The notes beneath the pieces are model-generated. The model was not told the origin of the DNA, ran no database searches, and worked only from the letters and a program-made list of their open reading frames with translations. This document shows, one piece after another, positions 1-8,951 of a stretch of DNA of 64,000 nucleotides. How positions within the stretch are numbered: position 1 is the first letter of the stretch; each line of letters opens with the position of its first letter. A program made the translations under genes and the position numbers. Source of the stretch: Lachancea kluyveri NRRL Y-12651 (Eukaryota > Ascomycota > Saccharomycetes > Saccharomycetales > Saccharomycetaceae); NCBI GenBank assembly GCA_000149225.2, contig CM000694.1, forward strand, positions 744,001 through 808,000, given 5' to 3'.

Positions 1-554
1 GTGGCTTTAGTCTGGTAAACTGCAACCGTAGTACATTCAATGGTTGCCATTGAACAAATCTCGGAAACATCTTGGTATCCTAAGTATTCAAGCAAGTTAA
101 GATCTGATATGACCTCTGTTACTTTTGCTTTTGAGATGGTATTATGTATCCCTTGATACGAATGATATGTTTTATGGAGATGTCACGAAAGTATGTATAT
201 TTAAGTAATGAGGCTCACTAAGCTTGTAAGCCTATAATAATGTTATGTACTTCAGTCCGAGTATCAAATCGAATAGATGGTCACCAAAAACCCAACGGAA
301 TTTCTAATATTCGCGTTAATTGTTTCCATTCTGATCAATAATGATTTTTAGTTGGATAGTTGATATGTTAAGGAGCCCGCAAATATCGCTAGTCCCTCAT
401 AGATATCACAACTTTTCGTATAATTTTTATCTTAGTTCTGTTCTTTTCTTCTTCTTTAGTATTTGCGCAAGTATATACATCGGTGCATTTATTTTTTCCG
501 CTGTTGTGTGTTACTCATTGTACATAGTTCAGTCAGGGAAACATTCAGTATCGG
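1..554. other. Intergenic, left edge of window
   Basis: AT-rich DNA downstream of ARL1, whose stop codon is at 555. Only short frames without family resemblance occur. In S. cerevisiae the next gene on this side is EXO5, so this is probably the 3' flank of a gene lying outside the window. No tRNA, LTR or structured RNA was recognised. Confidence 0.5.
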
Positions 555-1106
555 CTACAATTGCTCTTCTTTGATAACTTCGGTCAGCCAGTCCAAACCC
601 TCATTAATACCTTCACCTTTGATCGCGCTAGAAGCAACAATACTCCAGCTTCTGTCCTTTAACTCAACTAAACTCAATTCCTTAGATACCTCGGAGGCAC
701 TCAAAGCACCCGGTTGGTCTTGTTTGTTAGCAAACACCAATAGTGCAGCATCCTGTAACTCTTCTTCCTGCAACATCATATGCAATTCCTTGGATGCCGT
801 AGACATACGGTCTTTGTCTGTAGAGTCCACAACAAATATCACAGCAGCTGTGTTAGCATAGTAACACCTCCAATAGGGCCTGATACTAGTTTGACCACCA
901 AGATCCCATACGTTCAACTTTAGATTTTTATAAGTTAAAGTTTCGACATTGAAACCGATGGTCGGTTTGGTTGTGACCACCTCACCGATTTGCAATCGGT
1001 ACAATATTGTAGTTTTACCAGCACCGTCTAGCCCTAAGATAAGAATACGCAATTCCTTGTTAATACCCCATAGCTTGTCAAATATGCTGCTGAAAATGTT
1101 TCCCAT
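555..1106 (-). CDS. ARL1: Arf-like small GTPase Arl1
   Basis: A 183-residue Arf-family GTPase, the same length as S. cerevisiae Arl1 (YBR164C). Arl1 acts at the trans-Golgi, where it recruits GRIP-domain golgins. Visible motifs are Gly2 in MGNIF (N-myristoylation site), the P-loop GLDGAGKT (residues 25-32), the switch II motif WDLGGQ (66-71) and NKQD (126-129). The reading frame runs 31 codons further upstream, but those residues are unrelated to the family and would bury the myristoylated glycine, so the start is placed at 1106. It is divergent from UBS1, with a 261 bp shared upstream region, as in S. cerevisiae. ARL3 and ARF1 are less likely given length and position. Confidence 0.95.
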   Translation of the reverse strand: MGNIFSSIFDKLWGINKELRILILGLDGAGKTTILYRLQIGEVVTTKPTIGFNVETLTYKNLKLNVWDLGGQTSIRPYWRCYYANTAAVIFVVDSTDKDRMSTASKELHMMLQEEELQDAALLVFANKQDQPGALSASEVSKELSLVELKDRSWSIVASSAIKGEGINEGLDWLTEVIKEEQL

Positions 1107-1367
1107 GACACCTCTCTTCCTGTTGATATTTTCTTGTCCCCTCTTACCACCGGTGTTCCGCCAAACAGTTTTACATTTATAAAATGATCTCAGTGGCAAA
1201 ATGAAAAAACAATATTTATCACTATATACGGGAGAGAACTATGAAGCAGTTTAACAGAAAACTAGAGAAAATTAGCCAGAGGCTTATGATTGTATAATAA
1301 GTAAGTTTCTTAGATTACATCCCTTGTCACAAAGTGAGGGTTTAAACGAGATCTAAAGACCAATCAT

Positions 1368-2078
1368 ATGATCTATCCACTAACCAGAAAACTACTACGT
1401 GATTGGAAAAGACTGAATTATCAGTCCTGCTCTAAATACCATGTCAAGCCACAGGATTCCAACTTGCACGTATGGCACTGTGCCTTGGTGGACGAGACTA
1501 CGGGTTATGAGGTGTATGTAATGATTTTTGTGGGTGGTGAAAATGAACCAGTTACCATATTGAGATGTTTTACACCTAATGCTTCATACCCAATCAACAG
1601 AAATATATGCATGTCGTACTTGGCCTCTATAATCTCAAATACAGGTCTAGTGGGGCTACTGGACCATTTGAGCCATCTCTTTTTCGATAGACATGCCAGG
1701 CGTGACTCTCAGTATCTACCTGAAAATTGTGAGCCAAGCGCACATTTCTCTAAAGTGTGGAACAGAACAATGTTGAAGGATTTTAATACCTATTTTCCAG
1801 AACTTTACCAACAGTTAGAGATAAGCACTCGGGACCGTGAGATGATACAACAATGGCTGAATAAGAATACCTACAAGAGTAATGTTAGCTCTTCTTCAAC
1901 GGTTCCCAGTTTCAAATTTACGGATACCTCATTTGTTATGGCATGCGATGAAACGCAACAACAACAACACCAGCAACAACATTTTAAAAAGCAGAGAACG
2001 GTTAACGGTCATGTAAATACGAGAGAAAAGCAAATGGAAGATGGGGATCATGAGCAGCACAGAAAAAGAAGAAAATGA
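1368..2078 (+). CDS. UBS1: Ubs1, E2-like regulator of Cdc34
   Basis: A 236-residue protein placed by synteny with YBR165W, between ARL1 and TYR1. S. cerevisiae Ubs1 is a nuclear protein described as a general positive regulator of the E2 enzyme Cdc34. Residues about 20-140 look like a divergent ubiquitin-conjugating (UBC) fold. A strand pair around residues 33-55 is followed by RCFTPNASYPINRNICMSYL (66-85), which resembles the E2 segment that ends in the catalytic cysteine. Cys81 sits roughly where that cysteine would be, but the HPN motif is replaced by YPI. The tail is low-complexity: a polyglutamine/histidine run (about 196-205) and a basic C-terminus HRKRRK that could be a nuclear localisation signal. 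Identity is well supported by order and fold, less so by direct similarity. Confidence 0.8.
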   Translation: MIYPLTRKLLRDWKRLNYQSCSKYHVKPQDSNLHVWHCALVDETTGYEVYVMIFVGGENEPVTILRCFTPNASYPINRNICMSYLASIISNTGLVGLLDHLSHLFFDRHARRDSQYLPENCEPSAHFSKVWNRTMLKDFNTYFPELYQQLEISTRDREMIQQWLNKNTYKSNVSSSSTVPSFKFTDTSFVMACDETQQQQHQQQHFKKQRTVNGHVNTREKQMEDGDHEQHRKRRK

Positions 2079-2385
2079 AAAAACTTCTATTCTGTTTATT
2101 TAAAGAATTGGCAATCAGCATACGGAGTAAAGCTTAAATTTTATACGGACATTCATTGTATGGCGGTTTATCCCCATTTTTAATAAGTGCTTTTATATAT
2201 ACGGTTCAAGAAGCATCTTTTTTGTTTAAGCACTTCTCCTTTGGAACTACATATTCTCTGCTCAAGTCCAGTAACGATTTTAACGTTATAGCAATTCCGC
2301 AGTAAAATAAAAAAAATAAAAACAAACAAACTGAAATAGTACACTCTAAAATCGATTAAATTTCAAATAAATCTCTATAAAGCAT
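2079..2385. other. Convergent intergenic UBS1/TYR1
   Basis: The 3' ends of UBS1 and TYR1 face each other across about 300 bp of AT-rich DNA, with A/T runs near 2305-2330 suitable for 3' end formation. Nothing else was recognised. Confidence 0.5.
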
Positions 2386-3723
2386 TTATTTAGAATGGCT
2401 CAAAATAGTTTTTATCATCTCATTACCAATGGCATTGGCTTCTGGCAGCATTGGTCTAAAAAAATCTTGCACTTCTTCAAACTGTTTCTTGTATAGCTCA
2501 AAACTACCAAACGACACGATAGAGCTCCATGACCTTGCTGCAATGACGAATTCCATGTCATCGGCTCTAAATGCTTCGACGTAAATTGCCGCATCGATGG
2601 TCTGCTCCAACAACCCAGGTTTCATAAAGAGATATTCCGAAACACCCAAAAAAATTCTGAATAGCGGTGTCGAGCAAATCATATGATCGTAAGGGTTAAT
2701 TCCCAACTGAAACCAACTATCAACAATTGCAAGAAGAGATAAATGCGAGTTGGGTATGGTAATTTCTCCATCAGATGGTTCATGCTTGCCTAGCGAGTAT
2801 TTCTCTAAAAGAGAGTCATCTAGTAATAGTAGACCTTCACGTTTTCCAAAAACAAAATCTTTGGCTTTCTCTAGTCTATGTGTCAACTCTTCTTTCTTAT
2901 TTTCAACAAATAGAGTAAACAGTTCGGTAGAACTGGTAGCATATTGCATGATCTGCTTATGCGCCGCAGGGTTTGTGATCGCCAAACCAGCGTACACATG
3001 CCATTTGTTGGAGTAAATCCTTAATGAGATATTTGTTTTGACATTTTCAAAACCACCATACCACTTGTTGACACCAATTGTCCAAGGATAAACCCGTACC
3101 TTAAACCATGCAACACCCATACTCAAGAAAGCTGCATGAGTCACTGCTTGGGTGTCTGCGGTGATTTTATCATGTTCTTCATATGACAAGTACACATGTT
3201 TACTTTTTAGACATGAGACCAACGCCTCGACTAATGGGAATGAGTCTGGATTCGAGCATCTGTGCTCGATCATAACCAAAGGCTGACCTTCGGTACTCAC
3301 TTTAGGACCATGTAATGAATGTAAGGTTACAATATCAATATCACTCGGTAAGTGCTTCTCAAACGCACGAATTTCAGGATTCTTACAGCTGGTTTGACCA
3401 CCAACAATGGCACCAACCTTTGTAGATGGTCCATACATCGAAACAATTTTGTCTATATTCTCTGCCTCAACACTGTAGATAATGTAGTCACTAATACGTG
3501 ATACCAAGTGCCCATTTTTAAGCAGTTCAAACTTCGCAGATTTGTACTTTTCTTTCAATTCGGAGTATAACTCTTGTCTATCGCAACAGACAACCTTCCA
3601 GCCCGCCTCGGAAAATTTGGTGGCATAGAGGAGGCCCATATCACCTAGTCCAATAATACCAATTGTTTTTGTTTGCTTCCATTCCTGTAATTTTTTAGAA
3701 GAGTGATCCATGTCTGACGACAT
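2386..3723 (-). CDS. TYR1: Prephenate dehydrogenase (NADP+)
   Basis: A 445-residue orthologue of Tyr1 (YBR166C, about 450 residues). It converts prephenate to 4-hydroxyphenylpyruvate in tyrosine synthesis, in the cytosol. The N-terminal Rossmann motif is GLGDMG (residues 25-30). A further conserved segment around residues 130-150 contains TLHSLHGPKVS, and the C-terminal half is the helical dimerisation domain. The start at 3723 gives an N-terminus like the family's; Met5 is an alternative. TYR1 is divergent from the DAL3-like gene across 387 bp. I saw no clear Gcn4 site (TGACTCA) in that interval. Confidence 0.95.
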   Translation of the reverse strand: MSSDMDHSSKKLQEWKQTKTIGIIGLGDMGLLYATKFSEAGWKVVCCDRQELYSELKEKYKSAKFELLKNGHLVSRISDYIIYSVEAENIDKIVSMYGPSTKVGAIVGGQTSCKNPEIRAFEKHLPSDIDIVTLHSLHGPKVSTEGQPLVMIEHRCSNPDSFPLVEALVSCLKSKHVYLSYEEHDKITADTQAVTHAAFLSMGVAWFKVRVYPWTIGVNKWYGGFENVKTNISLRIYSNKWHVYAGLAITNPAAHKQIMQYATSSTELFTLFVENKKEELTHRLEKAKDFVFGKREGLLLLDDSLLEKYSLGKHEPSDGEITIPNSHLSLLAIVDSWFQLGINPYDHMICSTPLFRIFLGVSEYLFMKPGLLEQTIDAAIYVEAFRADDMEFVIAARSWSSIVSFGSFELYKKQFEEVQDFFRPMLPEANAIGNEMIKTILSHSK

Positions 3724-4110
3724 CTGTCCAGTTTACACACAAAACTCGTTTGAATACAAGAGCTCTGAACATTAAGAATTTTTGAGGAGATGCCATTTTC
3801 GTCATACGTGACTATCCCAGGCTATAAGCATCTCGCGGGCACAGACTGAGAGTGAAACACAGAAAATAGCCAATCTGTTGAACTGTTGGCTCAAATGGGA
3901 TATAATTCACATAGGATTGGCTCTTCTTTTCAAGTTGTCCATTCTTTACACTTTTTCCGGACCTCGTTTTTACCATGCACATTACTTAAGCAATATCCTC
4001 GGAATTGGCCGAGATAACATGCTGCAAGCTTTAGGTCAACAATATTTAAAAATGCTCAAAGAGGTGCAACATACTCTCTATTTTTCTTTGACAGAAGCCA
4101 TCAAAACGTT
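3724..4110. other. Divergent promoter region TYR1 / DAL3-like
   Basis: A shared upstream region of 387 bp. One GATAA core lies at about 4013, which would suit GATA-factor (Gln3/Gat1) control of an allantoin gene, but a single core is weak evidence. A 78-codon frame crosses this interval and overlaps the downstream start; it has no family resemblance and is taken as chance. Confidence 0.35.
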
Positions 4111-4719
4111 ATGATCCAGATCTCAGCTCAGCCACTAAATACCAGTGACTTTAATCCATACGGTAGCATAGTCTCCCCAGAAGAGGAGGTTGCCAAGGCT
4201 AGCGATTCCGCAAAGAATGCCAACCAAGGCACTGCGATCAAAATATTACAAGTTAGCAGTGTGCAAAATACGTTCCCTCGGCCTTACAGCATCTGCACAC
4301 CTAACTGGAATATATTTCGCTGCTTTCCTCAACAAAACTTGAAAAGAGAGATTATTAGTGACAGTAGTGATCATATCACACACAACTTCAAGGTTCTGGA
4401 AAAACATCCTTACAGTTCACAAACATTTTTACCAATGGGCTATCCAGAGAACAAAATTGGATATCTGATTATCGTGGCGTTGCCGGACTCGACGGGTGAA
4501 CCTGACCTTGCGACATTGAAAGCATTTACCTGTAAGGGTACGCAGGCCGTTACTTATGGCGCTGGTATCTGGCATGCGCCCATGATTGTGGTTGGAGAGG
4601 TTGATTATTTGGACTTTGCTGTACTAATCCACGAGTTGTTGGATAGTGACAAGCCGGAAATGGACTGTGTAGAAAGATTGTATCCAGAAAACGAGTTGAC
4701 TGTGAAATTATGCGTTTGA
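4111..4719 (+). CDS. DAL3: Ureidoglycolate lyase, Dal3-like
   Basis: A 202-residue protein resembling yeast Dal3 (YIR032C, 195 residues) along its length. Dal3 splits ureidoglycolate into glyoxylate and urea, the third step of allantoin use as a nitrogen source. Shared segments include ANQGTAIKILQVS (37-49), WNIFRCFPQ (66-74), EKHPYSSQTFLPMG (97-110) and AFTCKGTQAVTYGAGIWHAP (138-157), which carry the family signature. In S. cerevisiae the gene sits in the DAL cluster on chromosome IX. Here it lies alone between TYR1 and a YPL108W-like gene, with no other allantoin gene in the window, as expected for a yeast in which the DAL genes are still dispersed. It appears intact. Family assignment is strong; orthology rather than paralogy is inferred. 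Confidence 0.9.
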   Translation: MIQISAQPLNTSDFNPYGSIVSPEEEVAKASDSAKNANQGTAIKILQVSSVQNTFPRPYSICTPNWNIFRCFPQQNLKREIISDSSDHITHNFKVLEKHPYSSQTFLPMGYPENKIGYLIIVALPDSTGEPDLATLKAFTCKGTQAVTYGAGIWHAPMIVVGEVDYLDFAVLIHELLDSDKPEMDCVERLYPENELTVKLCV

Positions 4720-5156
4720 GATGAAAAGTATATTCGCAGCAAAAGCGCTGACCAGTTTAAGTTTAGAACTTTTGCTTACTTTCAGCTCATCAATTGACAT
4801 TTATGAAAGCCATGCTAATGTTCATCACCTATATTTCTTGCGACACAACGGTTTTTATAGAAGGATACGGATCAACTGAGAACCGAGGTTCATAGTATGA
4901 TCTATTCTGACAATTACCGCTTATGATCCGTTAAAAGAACTCTTTTTTTAGTATTTACTCTAACTATTACTCTAGGCCCGAGAAGCCTTCGGAAAGCACA
5001 ACGGTGTATACACCTTTATAGCTCTACTAGTTTGGACCGTCCTCCATTTAAAGTAGGAGGATCAATACGGTTACTAATATTTCATCGTACATAATGCACA
5101 AAAGGTTTTTCTAGAGAAGCTCATCACGCCTGAATCTTTCATTTATCTCCACAATC
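4720..5156. other. Intergenic DAL3-like to YPL108W-like
   Basis: About 440 bp between two genes on the same strand. No reading frame, tRNA or repeat was recognised. Confidence 0.4.
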
Positions 5157-5732
5157 ATGGTAAATGCACCGTGTATATTGCACTATTTTACGAGAAATTT
5201 AAGCTTGAAAGTACGACCAATGTCTCAAGCTACTAAAGATCTTTGTGGTGCCATTATACCTTCTCAGGTGGATGATGACTTTATACAGCAAACTCTAGAA
5301 AAGAACGGTCGCAAAAATCAAGCTGTTACGAGGCCCATTGCACTTGATGCCTCTACAGGGGAAGTTTTGGTGCGCAAATCGACAGGTAAAACTAAGGTAC
5401 GTAAGGGTCAATCACCTGAAGAGTATGCAAAACAAAAAGACCTGTTTTTCAACGAAGAAAATGGCCCAATAAGAACTGAGGTTGGATGGATGGACAGCAT
5501 CGACATTTCTGCCATGACTGCAAGCAAAGAGTATGATGTACAGTTAAAACAAGTTCGACAAAAACTGAGTAGCCATTGTTATAGACTGTACTTCCAGAGA
5601 CGTTACCGAGAATGTGTGATGCTGTGCGAAACGCTCATAGAACTTTATATTCCAGTCAACAAGAAGAACAAAATCCAAAAGGAACTTGAAGAATTGGAGT
5701 ACATGCTACAAAAATCAAAAGTCAAAATTTAA
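5157..5732 (+). CDS. Small conserved protein, probably YPL108W-like
   Basis: A 191-residue frame from the first ATG, or 170 residues from the second ATG at 5220. The shorter form is close to the length I recall for YPL108W (168 residues), a cytoplasmic protein of unknown function. In S. cerevisiae YPL108W is next to YPL107W, and a YPL107W-like gene lies 2 kb downstream here, so the match rests on position and size and not on aligned sequence. The N-terminal half is polar, with a GKTKVRKGQS stretch near residue 80. The C-terminal part (about 150-190) contains CYRLYFQRRYRECVMLC followed by helix-forming residues, reminiscent of a single tetratricopeptide-type helical hairpin. The residues before the second ATG could be a short presequence or simply untranslated. 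Confidence 0.6.
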   Translation: MVNAPCILHYFTRNLSLKVRPMSQATKDLCGAIIPSQVDDDFIQQTLEKNGRKNQAVTRPIALDASTGEVLVRKSTGKTKVRKGQSPEEYAKQKDLFFNEENGPIRTEVGWMDSIDISAMTASKEYDVQLKQVRQKLSSHCYRLYFQRRYRECVMLCETLIELYIPVNKKNKIQKELEELEYMLQKSKVKI

Positions 5733-5862
5733 AGTTACCCAGATAATGACAATAATAACAAAAGTAGTAATAACGATTAAAAACAAACAGAAAAGGCTAG
5801 GAAAAGTGTGCACATGCCCACATTCTATAACTTGCATTTGTACTATTAGAAAACCTTTTCAT

Positions 5863-6261
5863 TTAAGTATATATCCTTAACTCCACTCCACTAACCAGAC
5901 GCTTGCGCAAAGTAGTCTCTAAATCTTCCTCGTGGAGAATATTTTGTTCATCTTCTTGGTCACCATCATTTACAACAACCTCATCGAGTACTTCAATGCT
6001 CTTCGTTGTTACCTCCACCTTCCTGCCTTTAGTATCTTGAAAATAACAGCCCAGGGACAAAGTCTTTTCTACTGCTTTACCCATTCCCATGACAGTAACG
6101 TATTCACTACCATGGCGCGGTAGTTGGCTCATGAACTTGTTTATCCTCTTTAGTGCAGATACGTATGGTGTTTTGGACTTCACATAGATTGTTGTTTTAA
6201 TCTGTTGGTGGGAGAGTGTCTTGATAGAAGGATTCTTAGAAACTAGCTTTCCCTGTGACAT
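5863..6261 (-). CDS. POP7: RNase P / RNase MRP subunit Pop7
   Basis: A 132-residue Alba-fold protein, orthologue of Pop7/Rpp2 (YBR167C, 140 residues). It forms a heterodimer with Pop6 that binds the P3 domain of RNase P and RNase MRP RNAs in the nucleus. Recognisable segments are SKTPYVSALKRINKF, VMGMGKAVEKTLSLGC and the C-terminus LRKRLVSGVELRIYT. The frame continues 22 codons upstream to 6327, but the basic N-terminus after Met at 6261 matches the family start better. The acidic loop between the last helix and strand (GDQEDEQ) is also found in the S. cerevisiae protein. Confidence 0.93.
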   Translation of the reverse strand: MSQGKLVSKNPSIKTLSHQQIKTTIYVKSKTPYVSALKRINKFMSQLPRHGSEYVTVMGMGKAVEKTLSLGCYFQDTKGRKVEVTTKSIEVLDEVVVNDGDQEDEQNILHEEDLETTLRKRLVSGVELRIYT

Positions 6262-6493
6262 CTTATCTACTATCACCCCAAGAAAGTTAAGGTTTTCAAA
6301 GAACATTGATACACTTCTTAAACACATTTATTACTTCGAAGGTGCTTTTCAAACTCACATTTCGTATATGGTGATAAGAGTATCTGCGGCATGGAGTAAA
6401 ATATGGAGGAGCCATTGAAGCACGTCATGGGCTACAACGCAAGTGTGCGTACCGTAACCATTATCATCATCAGCAGCAGCAAGCAAATTAGTT

Positions 6494-7672
6494 ATGGCTG
6501 ATAAATCTGCCAGACACAAATATCATGCAAAGTTTATACATAATCATGGGCAAAAGCCTTCATTAACGTTTACTACCTCACCAAAGGTGTCCTCTGCTCT
6601 TTATCAACTTTATCCTTTTTTACTCACCCTAGACTGTGCTTTAAATAAAATAATTTGGTCATGTGAGGATGTTTGCTTGAACTTTATCCATCTAGTCCTA
6701 ATGGTGCTTTGTGTTAATTTGCTTGATCCCATGCCACAGAAATCTTCTAGCGATGATTTAAAAACTACAGCTACCGAGTCATGGTTAGGTGTCATGAGTG
6801 GATCATTTTTAGCACTTTCTGTTGTCTATTACATGTCATCACTGATAAGAGAGCTAAGAGAAGATGAGCCGCCTACAGTTGATGATATAGTTATCGTGTT
6901 AGAAGGCGTTTTAGATAAATTGGAGAGAATAAGACAAGAAATACTCGGTAAAGGTTTCAAAAGACGCGTAATAGGAAGTTATCCGGGCCTCCTTCGAGTT
7001 TTTATCATTTTAACACCGGTGCACTGGATTTGCATGCGTTTTTTCTTATCTGCAAAGGAATACTTAATGATTTTTATTGTTTTTTTTTCAATCTATCACT
7101 CTGCATGGTTTCAGTCCACACTGAGACTAGGTTGGAGAAGCTTGTTTGTTAGACACGCTTACTTCTGGGTGGCAAACTATTTTAACTCTGTTGAAACGAC
7201 CCAATTGGCATTAAATGATTACTACAAAGTAATAAGTGATTGTGAACTCGTCCCTTTCCCTAAATCTTTGAGAGGACTCAAGGGCGTCCAACTACAATTG
7301 CAGCTACACAAGTTACTTCATGATGAGACACCGGCGGAGAAGGACCCAGCAGAATGCGTTTCCGTGAAGATCGTTGAATTTCAAATTGAAGAAAATCAAA
7401 GAAAATGGCCTTTGGACGGATGGTCGCACACCTTACTACCTTATGAAAGACAGCAGTATTCTATAATGGTAGGCAAGAACCATTTTACTAGTAAATCTCC
7501 TTGGGAATTTCAAGAGTCATTATCTCATGTCTGGTACTGGATAGATGATACGTGGAGACACGAAGACTGGCTGTATTGTGACACGGATTGGAATGATAAG
7601 GGTTCTGTAGACTCGCTTGTTTGCTACACTAGGAGAAGGAAATGGAGACGCAGGGCGTTTACAGTTATTTAG
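6494..7672 (+). CDS. PEX32: Peroxisomal membrane protein Pex32 (dysferlin domain)
   Basis: A 392-residue orthologue of Pex32 (YBR168W, 413 residues). It is an integral peroxisomal membrane protein that controls peroxisome size and number with Pex30 and Pex31. Hydrophobic segments around residues 30-85 and 160-215 form the membrane part. The C-terminal third carries the dysferlin-type domain: ENQRKWPLDGWSHTLLPYER, then WYWIDDTWRHEDW and a Trp/Arg-rich end RRRKWRRRAF. It is divergent from POP7, as in S. cerevisiae. Confidence 0.9.
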   Translation: MADKSARHKYHAKFIHNHGQKPSLTFTTSPKVSSALYQLYPFLLTLDCALNKIIWSCEDVCLNFIHLVLMVLCVNLLDPMPQKSSSDDLKTTATESWLGVMSGSFLALSVVYYMSSLIRELREDEPPTVDDIVIVLEGVLDKLERIRQEILGKGFKRRVIGSYPGLLRVFIILTPVHWICMRFFLSAKEYLMIFIVFFSIYHSAWFQSTLRLGWRSLFVRHAYFWVANYFNSVETTQLALNDYYKVISDCELVPFPKSLRGLKGVQLQLQLHKLLHDETPAEKDPAECVSVKIVEFQIEENQRKWPLDGWSHTLLPYERQQYSIMVGKNHFTSKSPWEFQESLSHVWYWIDDTWRHEDWLYCDTDWNDKGSVDSLVCYTRRRKWRRRAFTVI

Positions 7673-7877
7673 TAGGTATCTAAATCAAGTTTGCAAGAAT
7701 TTGGTAATCATATTCGTTTGTATTGTGGTTTACATCTTATTCCCAATCTCTTAACCGTTAACCAAAAATTGTGTATGGATAGAACATCGGTAAAAGATCC
7801 TGGGCATAATTGCAAAAAGGATTCTACTTCTTTTCTATCTCACAGGATGTGTCACTAGGTGAATATCGCATATTTCA

Positions 7878-8666
7878 ATGCTTGTGGATTTTACGAGTTT
7901 GTTCAAGAGGACCGAAAAAAAGCAATACGCTTCGCTTCTCCCCTGTAATTTATCGAACAATCCTTCGATTTGGGAAGCATTAGAACAATACGATATGCTG
8001 GTGAGCCTGGTTTCTAGATCAGCATTTAAACGGGGGATATACACTTCAAAATGCCTACACATGACTTTTGAAGGAAACTCGTTGGGTATTCAAGGCTCCG
8101 ACGAAGAACGCATGAAGAATGTCTTTGGTGGTAGGATAAAAGGCGATCCTCCTAAATCTTCGAGCAGGGTCTTAACGCATGGATCTAGGCTTATTGCTGG
8201 TGTTAATGTACCTGCTAAGCCTTTAGAACCAGATAACTGTTGCATGTCGGGCTGTGTGAATTGTGTATGGGAGATTTATAATGACGATCTGAGAGACTGG
8301 AAGCAGAAGAGGAGAGAAGCAGCCCATCACTTAAAGAATACACATGAAATATGGCCTGAGGACTTCGATCCTCCTTTGAAGGAACTGGATATTCAAAATG
8401 TGCCTGAAAGACTTAAAACGGCCAAGATTAGACTGGATAAGCAAAAGAAGAGAAGTACCGCTAGTTTGTTTCCAGCAAGAACTGAACCGCTTCCTCAAGC
8501 TGTAATAGAAGCCAAGAAAAGGAATGCAAGAAAGAAAGAAGAAGCATCAAAGGCTGTTGAAGATGATGAAGAAGGTTGGGACAACGTTCCAGTGTTTATC
8601 AGAGCATTTGCGGAATTCGAAAAGAAAAAAAAATTGAGCAGGGAAACAAAGAAGACTCAAGCTTAA
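7878..8666 (+). CDS. Oxidoreductase-like domain protein, YPL107W-like
   Basis: A 262-residue protein matching YPL107W by position and domain. Residues about 115-135 contain PLEPDNCCMSGCVNCVWEIY, the cysteine-rich signature of the oxidoreductase-like domain (Pfam Oxidored-like, also found in human OXLD1). The N-terminus is basic and hydroxylated, compatible with mitochondrial import; YPL107W has been localised to mitochondria. The C-terminal region is a charged helix rich in Lys, Glu and Ala, ending in FEKKKKLSRETKK. The biochemical role is unknown. The four clustered cysteines could bind a metal or take part in redox chemistry, but that is inference. Confidence 0.85.
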   Translation: MLVDFTSLFKRTEKKQYASLLPCNLSNNPSIWEALEQYDMLVSLVSRSAFKRGIYTSKCLHMTFEGNSLGIQGSDEERMKNVFGGRIKGDPPKSSSRVLTHGSRLIAGVNVPAKPLEPDNCCMSGCVNCVWEIYNDDLRDWKQKRREAAHHLKNTHEIWPEDFDPPLKELDIQNVPERLKTAKIRLDKQKKRSTASLFPARTEPLPQAVIEAKKRNARKKEEASKAVEDDEEGWDNVPVFIRAFAEFEKKKKLSRETKKTQA

Positions 8667-8717
8667 AAAAGAATGCAAATTACGATTATATATTCGTTTT
8701 AAAATTATTATACAGTA

Positions 8718-8723
8718 CACGTG
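8718..8723. promoter_or_regulatory. Cbf1-type E-box CACGTG
   Basis: A perfect CACGTG core about 230 bp before the first ATG of the SulP-type transporter. Cbf1 with Met4 activates sulfur-assimilation genes through this core in S. cerevisiae, so the site would suit a sulfate-related transporter. The flanks (ACACGTGT) lack the preferred TCACGTG context, so this is tentative. Confidence 0.35.
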
Positions 8724-8951
8724 TTTTACTCTTATCTCTCTTTTTTTGACGTGCCATTTCTTTCATGAAACGCATCTTCCTTCCTCGAAGTTATCTGTCC
8801 TCATGGCGCTTTAGCTTTAAATCTCAGCTTATCTACACATTACCACATGAGTGTGGTTGCATTTGTTAGCGCAAACAGAATTTCTCTATTCGGATAAAAG
8901 AGGAAGACTTCAAACAGTAAGGAAAATAGTCCGTTGTTACAGTAGCCTTCG

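Noticed and set aside
463-861. 132-codon plus-strand ORF opposite ARL1.
   Set aside because: It is the antisense of a well-conserved gene, with no family resemblance of its own.
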